This document shows, piece after piece, positions 23,007-32,530 of a DNA stretch of 47,669 bases. Source of the DNA: RUG11788 sp964578175 (GTDB lineage Bacteria; Bacillota_I; Bacilli_A; RF39; UBA660); NCBI GenBank assembly GCA_964578175.1, contig CAZOBH010000007.1, positions 1 through 47,669 of the forward strand, written 5' to 3'. The notes below the pieces were generated by a model. That model saw only the letters and a list, made by a program, of their open reading frames with translations, searched no databases and was not told where the DNA came from. A program made the translations under genes and the position numbers. Position 1 is the stretch's first letter; the number at the start of each line of letters is the position of its first letter.

Positions 23007-24545
23007 CTATCCTAATTTTAATTTCCTAAATATTCTTTTTAAAACAGTTTTTATAATATTACTAAAGTATTTAAACTCATCTTTATTTCTATACAAAATA
23101 TAAAATAATAAATTAGGAACTAATACACACATTAGACATTTAAATATAAATACTAATATAACTGGTCCAGTTATTAAACTTAGTACGTAATATAAAGTGT
23201 ATGCAAAACAAATAGTTGAAATTAATCTTAAGAAATATTCTATATAATATTTTTTAACACTTACTTTAAATCCATCTTTATATAAGATATATACTTCTAT
23301 CCAGAATGGTAATGAAAAATAACTAATTAATGTACCTATAAATACTCCAATTGTACCAAACTTAATAGCTAGTATTATAGATAATCCAATATTTAATATT
23401 GCTTCATATAAAGTTACATATCTATCTTTATAAAATATTCCACTAGCTTCTCTAAATGAATATATTACTTTTCTCATAGTTGTAAAATAGAAATTAATTA
23501 CTAAAATAAGAACGATATTCATACTAAATAAATAATCTTTTCCTGCTATTATTTCTATAAAATCATTAAATAATACCATAAGACATATAGAACAGAAAAA
23601 TGCTATCCAGTAAGTTGCAAAATTACTTTTATTAAATAATTCTATTCTTCTTTCTTTGTCTTGATCTACCCAGAAATTACCTACTCCAGGAGTTAAAGAT
23701 GTATATACTTGATTAATTACCATAAATAATGCATATATTACTAAATGATAATTAGAATAAAATGCTACTTCATTTATTCCTACAAACTTAGAAATAACAA
23801 TATTATCAGTAGAATTAACTGCTACTCCACCAATCTTTTTAAGCATTAAAGCTTTAGTATTTTTAATTATTTCAGAAGTATCTTTCTTTGGTAGCTTTTT
23901 AATCTTTTTATCTTTAAGATATGGATACATTTTATCTGCTTTAATAGATAATGCCCAGTTAGATATTAATGTTAAAATAACTTGGATAATTAAATATCCA
24001 AAATAATCTTTAGTTAATACTATATATATTATTTGTAATATATTCATAAGTATATAAAAACTATATCTATAAATTGTTTCTATATGTCTATTTTGATCAG
24101 CTAAAATAAGATTTCTTTTATATGAGAAGAAATATGATATAGCTGTATTAGTAACAAATAACATATAAATCCAATCAAGATGTTCAATATCTGGCATATC
24201 TTTTATAAAGAATGACAAAAATGGTGTTATTGCAAAACCTATAATAAATATTACAAATCCTATAACTATATATACTCTTTTAAATAAAAGCATCAATGCT
24301 TTAATTTGTTCTTTATCATCTTTAGCAAGTGGTCTATATAAAGAATAAGTTATAGCTGTACCTACACCTAATTCAGATAAAGAAAGAATTGTTAATATAT
24401 TTGAAAACAATCCATTAAGTCCTAAATAAGTCGTACTTAAATAATGAATAAATACTATTCTCGTAATAAAACTAGCAAGTATTCCTAAAGATTGACCTAA
24501 AAAAGACCAATAGACATTTCTAATCATACTTTTAGTTCTAGACAT
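23007..24545 (-). CDS. Polysaccharide flippase-like protein (MOP superfamily)
   Basis: A 512-residue integral membrane protein with about 12-14 helices. The N-terminus (NVYWSFLGQSLGILASFITRIVFIHYLSTTYLGLNGLFSNILTILSL) is typical of Wzx/MATE-like O-unit and polysaccharide transporters, as are later segments (STDNIVISKFVGINEVAFYSNYHLV). It probably flips a lipid-linked sugar unit; the substrate cannot be judged because no glycosyltransferases adjoin it. Start supported by GAGGTGG. Confidence 0.75.
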   Translation of the reverse strand: MSRTKSMIRNVYWSFLGQSLGILASFITRIVFIHYLSTTYLGLNGLFSNILTILSLSELGVGTAITYSLYRPLAKDDKEQIKALMLLFKRVYIVIGFVIFIIGFAITPFLSFFIKDMPDIEHLDWIYMLFVTNTAISYFFSYKRNLILADQNRHIETIYRYSFYILMNILQIIYIVLTKDYFGYLIIQVILTLISNWALSIKADKMYPYLKDKKIKKLPKKDTSEIIKNTKALMLKKIGGVAVNSTDNIVISKFVGINEVAFYSNYHLVIYALFMVINQVYTSLTPGVGNFWVDQDKERRIELFNKSNFATYWIAFFCSICLMVLFNDFIEIIAGKDYLFSMNIVLILVINFYFTTMRKVIYSFREASGIFYKDRYVTLYEAILNIGLSIILAIKFGTIGVFIGTLISYFSLPFWIEVYILYKDGFKVSVKKYYIEYFLRLISTICFAYTLYYVLSLITGPVILVFIFKCLMCVLVPNLLFYILYRNKDEFKYFSNIIKTVLKRIFRKLKLG

Positions 24546-24612
24546 AAGTCCACCTCACAAGAATTATAGCACTTATAAAAAAAGTCTTCAATTAACTAGT
24601 TTTTATATATAC

Positions 24613-24640
24613 AAAAATAGACATCTAAGATGTCTATTTA
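24613..24640 (-). terminator. Terminator overlapping the acyl-CoA synthetase stop codon
   Basis: AAATAGACATC / GATGTCTATTT with loop TTA and a T tract. The TAG stop lies inside the 5' arm. Confidence 0.8.
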
Positions 24641-26346
24641 TTTAGCTTTTTTTCTTCTTCTAATTCTAATTTATGATAAGCAACTTTACCTACTAAAGTT
24701 TTAGGTAATTTATCTCTAAATTCATATTCACTTGGCCATGAATAACGAGCTAAGTTCTTTTTACATAATTCTTTAATAGATTCTAATGTCTTATCTGATT
24801 CAGGAACTCCTGATTTAAGAACAATAAATGCTTTAGCAACTTGTACCTTATATGGGTGAGGTATTCCTATTACACAACAATAACTAACATCTGGATGACT
24901 TTCTATTATGTTTTCTATATATTGTGGATAAACATTATAACCAGATGAAACTATCATTCTTTTAATTCTTTGTTTAAAGTATACAAATCCATCTTCATCC
25001 ATTGAAGCTACATCTCCAGTATGAAGCCAAATTCTTCCATTTTTATCAGGTATTAAAGTTTTCTTTGTTAATTCTTGATCTTTTAAATAACCTTTCATAA
25101 CAGTAGGTCCAGATATTATTATTTCTCCTTCTTTACCATATTTTAATTCTTTATTTGTTCCTGGTTTAACTATTTTATAATACATTCCAGGATAAGGTAT
25201 TCCGATTGAACCAGCACGATAATCTGAATATGGAGTTAAGCAACTTGCACCTGTACTTTCAGTTAACCCATATCCTTCTCTTACTTGAATATTTGCACCA
25301 TGGCTTTGAATAAAATCATCTACTTTTTTCTTTAAACTAACTGATAGATTATCTCCACCAGATATTAATAATTTTAATTTAGAAAAATCAAATTTTTGAA
25401 GTTCTTTATTATTTAACATTGCTTCAAATAATGTAGGTACTCCAATTATAATATTTGCTTTATATTTTTTAAGTAATTTATGAAATTGTTTAGCATTAAA
25501 TTGAGGAATTAATACACTACATCCTCCAAATGATTGAACAGTATGAATACATACTCCTAGTCCAAAAGCATGGAATATTGGAAGTATTGCAAGACATCTA
25601 TCTCCTACCTCTAGGTGAGTACAAGCTTCGACACTATTAATAGCTTCTGCATTGAAATTATAGTTAGTAAGCATAATTCCTTTTGGATCTCCTGATGTTC
25701 CTCCACTATAAAGAATTGCACATACGTCTTCTCCAACACCTTCATCGATTATTTCTTCTTCGTATTTCTTACCAAGTTTCATGAACTTTTTCCATTTAAT
25801 AGTACAACTATTATATTCAAGACTATGTTCTACAAACTTTTTAGCATCATATCCAACTTCTAACCATTTAGGCATTGATTTACTAGCAGCTACTAAAATA
25901 ATATTTTTAATTTTTGTATCTGCAACAATATGATTAATTTTATTAAATGATGCATCTATTGTAACTACATATTTACTATCTGATACATTTAAATAATATT
26001 TAATTTCATTTTCAGCAGATAATGGATGAATCATATTAGCTACTGCACCTATTTTATTAAGGGCATAGAAACTTATTATAGCTTCTGGTGTATTAGCCAT
26101 ACATATACTTACATATTCTCCCTTTTGCACACCTAATTTCTTAAATGCTCTAGCACATCTATCTATTTGTTTTAAATATTTCTTAAAAGATACTTTTTTA
26201 CCAAAATAATTATATGCTTTAGCATTTAAATGAGATTCAGCTGTAGTCTCCAAATGTTTATATACAGAATAATCTGGATAAACTAAATTATTAGCATTAG
26301 GAGTTAAATAATTACTCCAGGGCATATATTCATCGCTTTTTTTCAT
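24634..26346 (-). CDS. AMP-forming acyl-CoA synthetase / acid-CoA ligase
   Basis: A 570-residue ANL-superfamily enzyme that adenylates a carboxylate and transfers it to CoA or a related thiol. Motifs: YSGGTSGDPKG at 213-223 (ATP-binding P-loop), GYGLTES near 358, GEIIISGPTVMKGYL near 403, TGDVASMDEDGFVYFKQR near 438 and the C-terminal Lys in LVGKVAYHKLE near 555. Closest in pattern to long-chain FadD-type ligases, but the substrate is not known. Monocistronic between two terminators. Start has GGTGAT. Confidence 0.85.
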   Translation of the reverse strand: MKKSDEYMPWSNYLTPNANNLVYPDYSVYKHLETTAESHLNAKAYNYFGKKVSFKKYLKQIDRCARAFKKLGVQKGEYVSICMANTPEAIISFYALNKIGAVANMIHPLSAENEIKYYLNVSDSKYVVTIDASFNKINHIVADTKIKNIILVAASKSMPKWLEVGYDAKKFVEHSLEYNSCTIKWKKFMKLGKKYEEEIIDEGVGEDVCAILYSGGTSGDPKGIMLTNYNFNAEAINSVEACTHLEVGDRCLAILPIFHAFGLGVCIHTVQSFGGCSVLIPQFNAKQFHKLLKKYKANIIIGVPTLFEAMLNNKELQKFDFSKLKLLISGGDNLSVSLKKKVDDFIQSHGANIQVREGYGLTESTGASCLTPYSDYRAGSIGIPYPGMYYKIVKPGTNKELKYGKEGEIIISGPTVMKGYLKDQELTKKTLIPDKNGRIWLHTGDVASMDEDGFVYFKQRIKRMIVSSGYNVYPQYIENIIESHPDVSYCCVIGIPHPYKVQVAKAFIVLKSGVPESDKTLESIKELCKKNLARYSWPSEYEFRDKLPKTLVGKVAYHKLELEEEKKLNK

Positions 26347-26379
26347 AAAATCACCAAGTGTATTATAACATATAATAAA

Positions 26380-26408
26380 TAAAAAAAGAAAAAACTATCG
26401 TTTTTTCC
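26380..26408 (-). terminator. Terminator of the gene at 26408
   Basis: GAAAAAAC / GTTTTTTC stem with loop GATA, followed by a run of T residues on the minus strand. Confidence 0.8.
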
Positions 26409-27637
26409 TATATAATTTCTGTATTAGCATTATCTACTTCTTTTAATAAAGAAAGCATAAGCATAGATGCTTTTATATTAACAGGAGTATAAATACCCAA
26501 CTTTTTAATATTTCTAAAATATATATCTCTATATAATTTAATTTTATCTTCATTTTCAAGTTCTAATTCATATAAAGACTTCATAGCTATTATTGTTTCA
26601 AATATTTCTCTTTGTTCACGTACCTTATAATCATATTTTTTGTTGTAGTCTTTATATACTTTTAATATCTTTTCTACCTCTTTATATGTAACTCCATATA
26701 TATTATAGAAGAAAGCAATTTTTAAGAATAATAATTGGTTATCATCATTCATATCTGGCCAATCTTCTAATCTATTAAAATTATTACTTTTTACTCTCAT
26801 ATATCCTGTTTGACCAAAGAACATTGTATGTAATTGATCTTTATCACTTTCAAAATCTTTTATAAGACTTTCCATACTATTTTCTATAACAGGTATCTTA
26901 TTATTAGAATATTTATTATTCATTAATGAGAAAGAATAATATATAAGTATTCTAATATTTTTCTTATCTTTATCTATTTTTTTCTTATTTATATACTCAT
27001 TATAATAATCCCATATAAGTCTTCTATAATTATTATAATTTAGTAAAGTTAAAACTGTATCAAAGAAATTTAAATCATCTTTAACATAAGTTAATATCTC
27101 TTTATCCATAATTGATATTACATCAATAAATTGTTTATTCTTACTACGAAGTAATGCTCTTACTACTTTACCTTTATCGTCTCCTTTAAAGACAAAAGAT
27201 AAGATATTACGATATGATTCTTTAGTAAATTTACTTGTTACATCATCAGATAAGAAATCTATTACTTTAAATTTATTTGAAAGTATTAATTCATCAAATA
27301 ATACTTCTTTAGATAAAAATAAGTAATCTATATATTCTTTTTTCTCATCATATATACTAAATAATTCTTTTAAATTATTAAGATTATTCTTATCAAGAGA
27401 TAAATATATTAAATTATCATCTTTAAATGTAGATGATGTAACTACTTGATAAAACTTGCTGTATTGATTATTAGTTTTTATAGACATAATCTTTTTAATC
27501 ATACTACTAGCAAGAGATAATCCATATTCTTTAGGATATTTGTGTAATTCATTTAAATCTTCATTTAATAAGGAAACAATTTCAGTATCAGTTTTAGAAA
27601 TCATTTGGTTATAAGTTAAAGATAATATTTTTTGCAT
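26408..27637 (-). CDS. Hypothetical mostly helical cytosolic protein
   Basis: A 409-residue protein of no family I can name. It lacks a signal peptide or membrane spans and is rich in Lys, Asn, Leu and Ile with a strong helical pattern, like an alpha-solenoid. One patch (MFFGQTGYMRVKSNNFNRLEDWPDMNDDNQL, about 280-310) is more conserved-looking than the rest. GAAGGTG precedes the ATG. It has its own terminator and lies between the acyl-CoA synthetase and yebC. Confidence 0.6.
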   Translation of the reverse strand: MQKILSLTYNQMISKTDTEIVSLLNEDLNELHKYPKEYGLSLASSMIKKIMSIKTNNQYSKFYQVVTSSTFKDDNLIYLSLDKNNLNNLKELFSIYDEKKEYIDYLFLSKEVLFDELILSNKFKVIDFLSDDVTSKFTKESYRNILSFVFKGDDKGKVVRALLRSKNKQFIDVISIMDKEILTYVKDDLNFFDTVLTLLNYNNYRRLIWDYYNEYINKKKIDKDKKNIRILIYYSFSLMNNKYSNNKIPVIENSMESLIKDFESDKDQLHTMFFGQTGYMRVKSNNFNRLEDWPDMNDDNQLLFLKIAFFYNIYGVTYKEVEKILKVYKDYNKKYDYKVREQREIFETIIAMKSLYELELENEDKIKLYRDIYFRNIKKLGIYTPVNIKASMLMLSLLKEVDNANTEII

Positions 27638-27676
27638 AATTACACCTTCTTATTCTAAAGTAATTGTACCATAAAA

Positions 27677-27702
27677 AAAGAAAGATTAAAATCTTTCTTT
27701 TA
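27677..27702 (-). terminator. Terminator of yebC and the Tad operon
   Basis: AAAGAAAGATT / AATCTTTCTTT stem followed by T residues, at the yebC stop codon. Confidence 0.85.
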
Positions 27703-28419
27703 AACATCTAAATTATGATATACATTTTGTACATCATCAATATCTTCTAAAGCATCAACAAGTCCCATTACTTTTTCTGTTGTTTCATCATCAAGTGATA
27801 CAGTATTTTGTGCTAAGAAAGTAATTTCACTAGTTAAGAACTCTTCTACTCCGATTGCTTCAAGAGCAGTTTTAACATCGATAAATTTATCTGGTGCAGT
27901 AATTATTTCATATCCATCTTCACTAGATGTAACATCTTCTGCCCCAGCATCTAATGCAGCCATCATAACTTCGTCTTCATCATACTTCTTGTCAATATCA
28001 ATTATTCCTTTACGATCAAACATATAAGAAACTGATCCATCAGTACCTAAGTTTCCACCTCTTTTTGTAAAAGTTGATCTAACAAGCATAGCAGAACGAT
28101 TACGATTATCTGTTAAACAGTCAACCATGAATGCAACACCTGATGGGCCATATCCCTCGTATCTAATTGATTCATAATTTTCACCATCTTGTGATTTAAC
28201 TGCTTTATCGATAGCTTTTTGGATATTATCTTTAGGCATATTACTACTTTTACATTTTTCAATCACTAATCTTAAGTTAGGATTGTCGTTAGGATCACCA
28301 TTAGTTCCTTTTGCAGCGACATATAACTCTTTAGCTAACTTTTGGAATACTTTTCCACGTTCAGCATCGATTAGACCTTTTTTTCTATGAATAGTTGCCC
28401 ATTTAGAATGTCCACTCAT
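27700..28419 (-). CDS. YebC/PmpR family protein
   Basis: A 239-residue cytosolic protein beginning MSGHSKWATIHRKKGLIDAERGKVFQKL, the family hallmark. The three domains are intact (ERGKVF...NPNLRLVIEKCK; YEGYGPSGVAFMVDCLTDNRNR; FTKRGGNLGTDGSVSYMFDRKG). Family members act as transcription regulators in some species and as translation factors that relieve ribosome stalling at proline runs in others; I cannot decide which here. It starts ten bases after tadC with AGGAGGG inside the tadC end, so it is probably the last gene of the Tad operon. Confidence 0.93.
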   Translation of the reverse strand: MSGHSKWATIHRKKGLIDAERGKVFQKLAKELYVAAKGTNGDPNDNPNLRLVIEKCKSSNMPKDNIQKAIDKAVKSQDGENYESIRYEGYGPSGVAFMVDCLTDNRNRSAMLVRSTFTKRGGNLGTDGSVSYMFDRKGIIDIDKKYDEDEVMMAALDAGAEDVTSSEDGYEIITAPDKFIDVKTALEAIGVEEFLTSEITFLAQNTVSLDDETTEKVMGLVDALEDIDDVQNVYHNLDV

Positions 28420-28429
28420 AATTTCCCTC

Positions 28430-29116
28430 CTAATTTATAAATTTAATTATTACCGGCATAAGAATCAATAATGTTATAAGTGGTATATAAAATAATACTG
28501 ATATTATTGATACTTTGACTGGTATTTTATTGATGATACTTTTAGTCCTTGCAACTTCTCTATCTCTTATATAATCTATTTGATTATAGATATCTTGAAC
28601 TATTTCATTACCTAATTTATCAGTTTCTTCAATATGTAAAATAATATTACTAACTAAATCACTAGGAATTCTTTCTCTTAAAGATTTTAGTGCTTCATTA
28701 ACACCTTTTCCATAATCTAATTCTTTAAGCATAGTTCTAAATTCATTGGTTAAATACCCAGAAGTATTATTTACAGCTAATACAATTGAATCTTTAATAG
28801 TTTTACCTGACTCTAAAGAAAGAGCCATTATTTCAAAGAAGTTTATTGCTTCAAATTCTAAATCCTCTTCTCTTTTCTTTATAGGTAGATCAATAAATAT
28901 ATAAGTAAATAAATGGAAATAAATAAAAGTTACTACTGGACTTAAAATATATCCCCAATCAAATATATATATTATCATAAAAAACACAATTATAGAAGTA
29001 AAAGTTCTTAGATTAAGAAAAGTAATAACACTAATCTTATCATTAATCATAGATAGCTTTTTATTAATTTTATCTATTTCTTTTCTCGAATATACTTTAT
29101 ACCAAAATCTTTTCAT
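28430..29116 (-). CDS. tadC: TadC-like inner-membrane platform protein
   Basis: A 228-residue T2SSF-domain protein. Two membrane segments near 33-75, the conserved central cytosolic domain (about 90-190: EFEAINFFEIMALSLESGKTIKDSIVLAV...FRTMLKELDYGKGVNEALKSLRERIPSD), and a C-terminal span (202-225). This is the GspF/TadC fold that forms the platform for the secretion ATPase. Shorter than typical TadC (about 300). Start overlaps the tadB stop as ATGA. Confidence 0.82.
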   Translation of the reverse strand: MKRFWYKVYSRKEIDKINKKLSMINDKISVITFLNLRTFTSIIVFFMIIYIFDWGYILSPVVTFIYFHLFTYIFIDLPIKKREEDLEFEAINFFEIMALSLESGKTIKDSIVLAVNNTSGYLTNEFRTMLKELDYGKGVNEALKSLRERIPSDLVSNIILHIEETDKLGNEIVQDIYNQIDYIRDREVARTKSIINKIPVKVSIISVLFYIPLITLLILMPVIIKFIN

Positions 29117-30111
29117 AAGCGCACCTCTATATAAACTATCTTATGAATAATATATATGTAAAGAATATATATAAGTATAAGAAAAAATAATGTAAACAAA
29201 CCAATACTTGTCGTAAATAATGGTAAGAAGAAACTAGAATTTAATAAAAGTATTAATATAACTAAAACTGGGGGTATAAATATTAATATATGATAAACAA
29301 ATCTAGATTGACTAGAAACACTTTTTAATTCTTCTCTAAGTTTTTTTCTAGCTACACAGTTTTTTTCAACTGAATCAAAGATACTAACTATACTTCCACC
29401 TGTTTGATTTAATACTGATAAAGCACTACTTATGTAATTAGCGTCATTAGAATCAACTCTTTCTGCAAATCTTCTAAAAGCAGTTTCTATATCAAGTCCA
29501 TATTTAATATCATCATGAATTTTTTTAAATTGTATTCCAACTGGTCCATCTAATTCAGTACTAACTATTTTCACAGCTTGTACAATACTATGTCCTGTTT
29601 TAAAAGCATTATTCATCATTATTATTGCTTCACTAATATCATCATCTATTCTTTTTTTATTTCTTTTACTATTTATATATAAATATATATCTAATAGAAA
29701 GAAACCTATTATAAATGTAGATATAACTACATATATACTTATAGTTTTTCCTTTAATAATAGAACTAAATATAAATAAGAATAAACATAATAGACCAATA
29801 AAAATCTTATCACTAATATAATTCATATTAGTTAGTAGTCTTTTCTTATTAGAATACTTTATATATTTCTTACTATAACTATTAAATATCTTAAGTTTTA
29901 ATAACTTCTTAGATAAATTATCTCTTGTATTTTTATATCTATCTATAAAAGCATCACTAACTGAATATCCACTATCTATTTCGTCTGTTATATATTCATC
30001 AAATCTTTTTATTTTTTTATAACTTAAATATATTAAATAAAAATTATATGAGAATAGAATAATCGCTATAACTATAAACATAATAGATATACATAAGATT
30101 ATATCAGTCAT
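29113..30111 (-). CDS. tadB: TadB-like inner-membrane platform protein
   Basis: A 332-residue T2SSF-domain protein with an N-terminal span (3-30), a pair of spans near 105-150, the central domain DDDISEAIIMMNNAFKTGHSIVQAVKIVSTELDGPVGIQFKKIHDDIKYGLDIETAFRRFAERV, and a C-terminal span pair. TadB and TadC together are the platform proteins of Tad (Flp) pilus systems. It starts 14 bases after cpaF. Confidence 0.83.
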   Translation of the reverse strand: MTDIILCISIMFIVIAIILFSYNFYLIYLSYKKIKRFDEYITDEIDSGYSVSDAFIDRYKNTRDNLSKKLLKLKIFNSYSKKYIKYSNKKRLLTNMNYISDKIFIGLLCLFLFIFSSIIKGKTISIYVVISTFIIGFFLLDIYLYINSKRNKKRIDDDISEAIIMMNNAFKTGHSIVQAVKIVSTELDGPVGIQFKKIHDDIKYGLDIETAFRRFAERVDSNDANYISSALSVLNQTGGSIVSIFDSVEKNCVARKKLREELKSVSSQSRFVYHILIFIPPVLVILILLLNSSFFLPLFTTSIGLFTLFFLILIYILYIYIIHKIVYIEVRL

Positions 30112-30125
30112 ATTTATTCTCCTTT

Positions 30126-31451
30126 CTATTTACTTTTTTTCTTTTTCTTAAACATATCATCAAGTTCATTTATTCCTCTTGATTTAATCTTTTTATATAC
30201 AGATGGCTCTTTATCGTATAAGATAAATTCTCCTTTTACTTCATTATTTTCTGTTACTCCATCTTCTTCAAATGAGAATATTTTATTTAAAATAATTTCT
30301 CCATCTTTTATTCCATCTACTTCAGATATATTGGTAACTTTTCTTTTACCATCACTAAGTCTTTCAGTATTAACAATAATATCTATAGCGCTATTTATAT
30401 AACCTCTAATTGCTTTAATAGGTAAATCAAACTCAGACATAAGAATCATTGTTTCAAGTCTATTTAATGCATCTTCAACTCCATTAGCATGAAGTGTTGT
30501 CATTGATCCATCATGACCTGTATTCATTGCTTGAAGCATATCAAAGGCTTCACTTCCACGTACTTCACCAACAATTATTCTATCTGGTCTCATACGTAAA
30601 GAATTACGAACTAAATCACGAATAGTTATTTCTCCCTTTTTCTCGTAATTAGTATTTTTAGTTTCTAATTGAATAACATGTTCTTTTCTAAAATTAAGTT
30701 CAACAGCATCTTCTATAGTAATTATTCTTTCTAAATCATTAATAGAATCAGCTAATACATTAAGTAAAGTAGTTTTTCCTGAACCTGTACCACCACAAAC
30801 TATAATATTTAATTTAGCTCTTACACAAGCATCTAAGAATCTTGCCATATATGGAGTTAAAGTACCATTACCTACTAAACTATCCATATCAATAATATCT
30901 TTTTTAAACTTACGAATTGTAACAACAGGTCCATTTACAGAAAGAGGTGGAATAATTGCATTTATTCTAGATCCATCTTTAAGTCTTGAATCTACCATTG
31001 GATTAGATGCATCAAGTGTTCTTCCTAAAGGACCTATAATTCTTAATACAGTTCTAATAATATGATCATCATTAATAAATGATATATTATCATCTCTAGT
31101 AATTTTTCCATCTACTTCTATATAAATATCAGAAGGACTATTAATCATTATTTCAGTAACATTTTTATCTTCTAATAACTCAGTAATAGGTCCATATCCA
31201 TTTATTTCATTATCAATTAAATTAATTAAATAATTTCTTTCTACTGTAGATAATTCATATTCTAAACTAATCTTTTCTACTTCTTCATCTACATTCTCTC
31301 TAAATTCACTATTAGAATCAATTAATCTTTGTATAACATCAATTCTTAATTCATCTAATAATTTCTTATTAGTAAAAATATCATAATCATTTTCAATATT
31401 TTTTAATGAAGAATTATCAAAATTAAATTCATTTACCCAACTATTCTTCAT
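30126..31451 (-). CDS. cpaF: CpaF/TadA secretion ATPase
   Basis: A 441-residue hexameric ATPase that drives Tad pilus assembly at the cytosolic face. N-terminal domain up to about 180, then Walker A CGGTGSGKTTLL at 219-230, the Asp box region TIEDAVEL, Walker B RPDRIIVGEVRGSEAFDML, and the His box TGHDGSMTTLHANG, all as in the CpaF branch of type II/IV secretion ATPases. Start has GAAGGTGAT and overlaps the CpaE-like gene's end by 11 bases. Confidence 0.93.
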   Translation of the reverse strand: MKNSWVNEFNFDNSSLKNIENDYDIFTNKKLLDELRIDVIQRLIDSNSEFRENVDEEVEKISLEYELSTVERNYLINLIDNEINGYGPITELLEDKNVTEIMINSPSDIYIEVDGKITRDDNISFINDDHIIRTVLRIIGPLGRTLDASNPMVDSRLKDGSRINAIIPPLSVNGPVVTIRKFKKDIIDMDSLVGNGTLTPYMARFLDACVRAKLNIIVCGGTGSGKTTLLNVLADSINDLERIITIEDAVELNFRKEHVIQLETKNTNYEKKGEITIRDLVRNSLRMRPDRIIVGEVRGSEAFDMLQAMNTGHDGSMTTLHANGVEDALNRLETMILMSEFDLPIKAIRGYINSAIDIIVNTERLSDGKRKVTNISEVDGIKDGEIILNKIFSFEEDGVTENNEVKGEFILYDKEPSVYKKIKSRGINELDDMFKKKKKSK

Positions 31452-32181
31452 CTATATCACCTTCTAATAAATTAATCATATTTTTACTTAATAATTTATA
31501 TTTTTCTCTATCTTGTAAATCTTTAAATTTAATTAGATCACTACCTATTACTATTTCATCATAATCTTTAAGATAAAGAGTGTTATCAATTGTGTAATCT
31601 ATAGATTTCTTTAAGATATTTTTAATTTCTAAATTACTAAAGAACTTTTTATCTGGATTAATAGAATTATTAAGAATAAGTACAAGATTATCTACATCTA
31701 TATTTTTAGCTATACTTATAAATCTTTTAGTATTTTGTAAATCATAACTATCATTAGTAAATATATCTATTATTTTATAACTTAAAGAATAAACTATCAT
31801 ATTTATTTCATTAATAACATGACTTGTATCTATTATAATTACTTCATATTTACTTCTAAGTTTTTCTAAGACTTGTGTTATATTCTTAGTTTTTATTTTA
31901 GATGATACTCTATTATCAAGTGGTGAACTAATAAGAGATATATTTTCACTATATTCATAAATATATTTATCAAGTTTAATATCATCATCTATATCTTCAC
32001 ATAAATCATAAATAGAATATTTAGGTTTAATACCAAAAGCAAATGCTAAACTTCCACTAAAGATATCTAAATCTAATAATAGAACTCTATGATTCTTAGA
32101 GTAAATATCAGCGAGCATCATAGAAAATGTAGTTTTACCTACTCCACCTTTACTAGAAGTAACTGTAATAATCTTATTCAT
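31441..32181 (-). CDS. CpaE/TadZ-like MinD-family ATPase
   Basis: A 246-residue ParA/MinD-type protein: deviant Walker A KGGVGKTTFS at 11-20, LLLDLDIFSGSLAFAFG (switch region, near 34-50), and VIIDTSH near 115. In Tad systems CpaE/TadZ localises the machinery to a cell site. The usual N-terminal receiver-like domain is absent, so it is a short form. It lies between two TadE-like genes and cpaF. Confidence 0.8.
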   Translation of the reverse strand: MNKIITVTSSKGGVGKTTFSMMLADIYSKNHRVLLLDLDIFSGSLAFAFGIKPKYSIYDLCEDIDDDIKLDKYIYEYSENISLISSPLDNRVSSKIKTKNITQVLEKLRSKYEVIIIDTSHVINEINMIVYSLSYKIIDIFTNDSYDLQNTKRFISIAKNIDVDNLVLILNNSINPDKKFFSNLEIKNILKKSIDYTIDNTLYLKDYDEIVIGSDLIKFKDLQDREKYKLLSKNMINLLEGDIDEE

Positions 32182-32185
32182 ATAA

Positions 32186-32530
32186 TCATCCCCTTTTTAT
32201 AGATGTTTCCGATTTAATTAAATAACTATCTTTATTAATAAATTTACCAAAAATAGAATCTATTTCTTTTTCATCTTCAATAATAACCTTATCTTGATCT
32301 ATAGTTATTCTAATTATTTTTATATCATCATCATTTAAATTTATAAGTCTTTTTATTTCTGATTCTTTAACATTTTTATTCTTTATACTTATTAAAATAT
32401 CATTATTAATACTATCTAATTTATTTTTCTCATAATACATAATAGATGAATCTATTACAAAACAAATAAATATTATTATTACAGGCATCAATAATAGAAA
32501 TAGAACTAATACTTGACCTTTATTATTCAT
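32186..32530 (-). CDS. TadE/TadG-like pseudopilin
   Basis: A 114-residue protein with a short basic N-terminus MNNKGQ directly followed by a hydrophobic helix (VLVLFLLLMPVIIIFICFVIDSSIMYYEK), the TadE/TadG plan, then a polar domain. No clear Glu at the usual place in the helix, so it is more divergent than the neighbour. I start at ATG 32530 rather than TTG 32536 because AAGGA is nine bases away. It overlaps the preceding TadE gene's end. Confidence 0.7.
   Translation of the reverse strand: MNNKGQVLVLFLLLMPVIIIFICFVIDSSIMYYEKNKLDSINNDILISIKNKNVKESEIKRLINLNDDDIKIIRITIDQDKVIIEDEKEIDSIFGKFINKDSYLIKSETSIKRG

Noticed and set aside
30126..31451. Assigning the ATPase to a type II secretion or type IV pilus system
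   Set aside because: The CpaF-type sequence, paired TadB/TadC, CpaE and TadE proteins point to the Tad branch.
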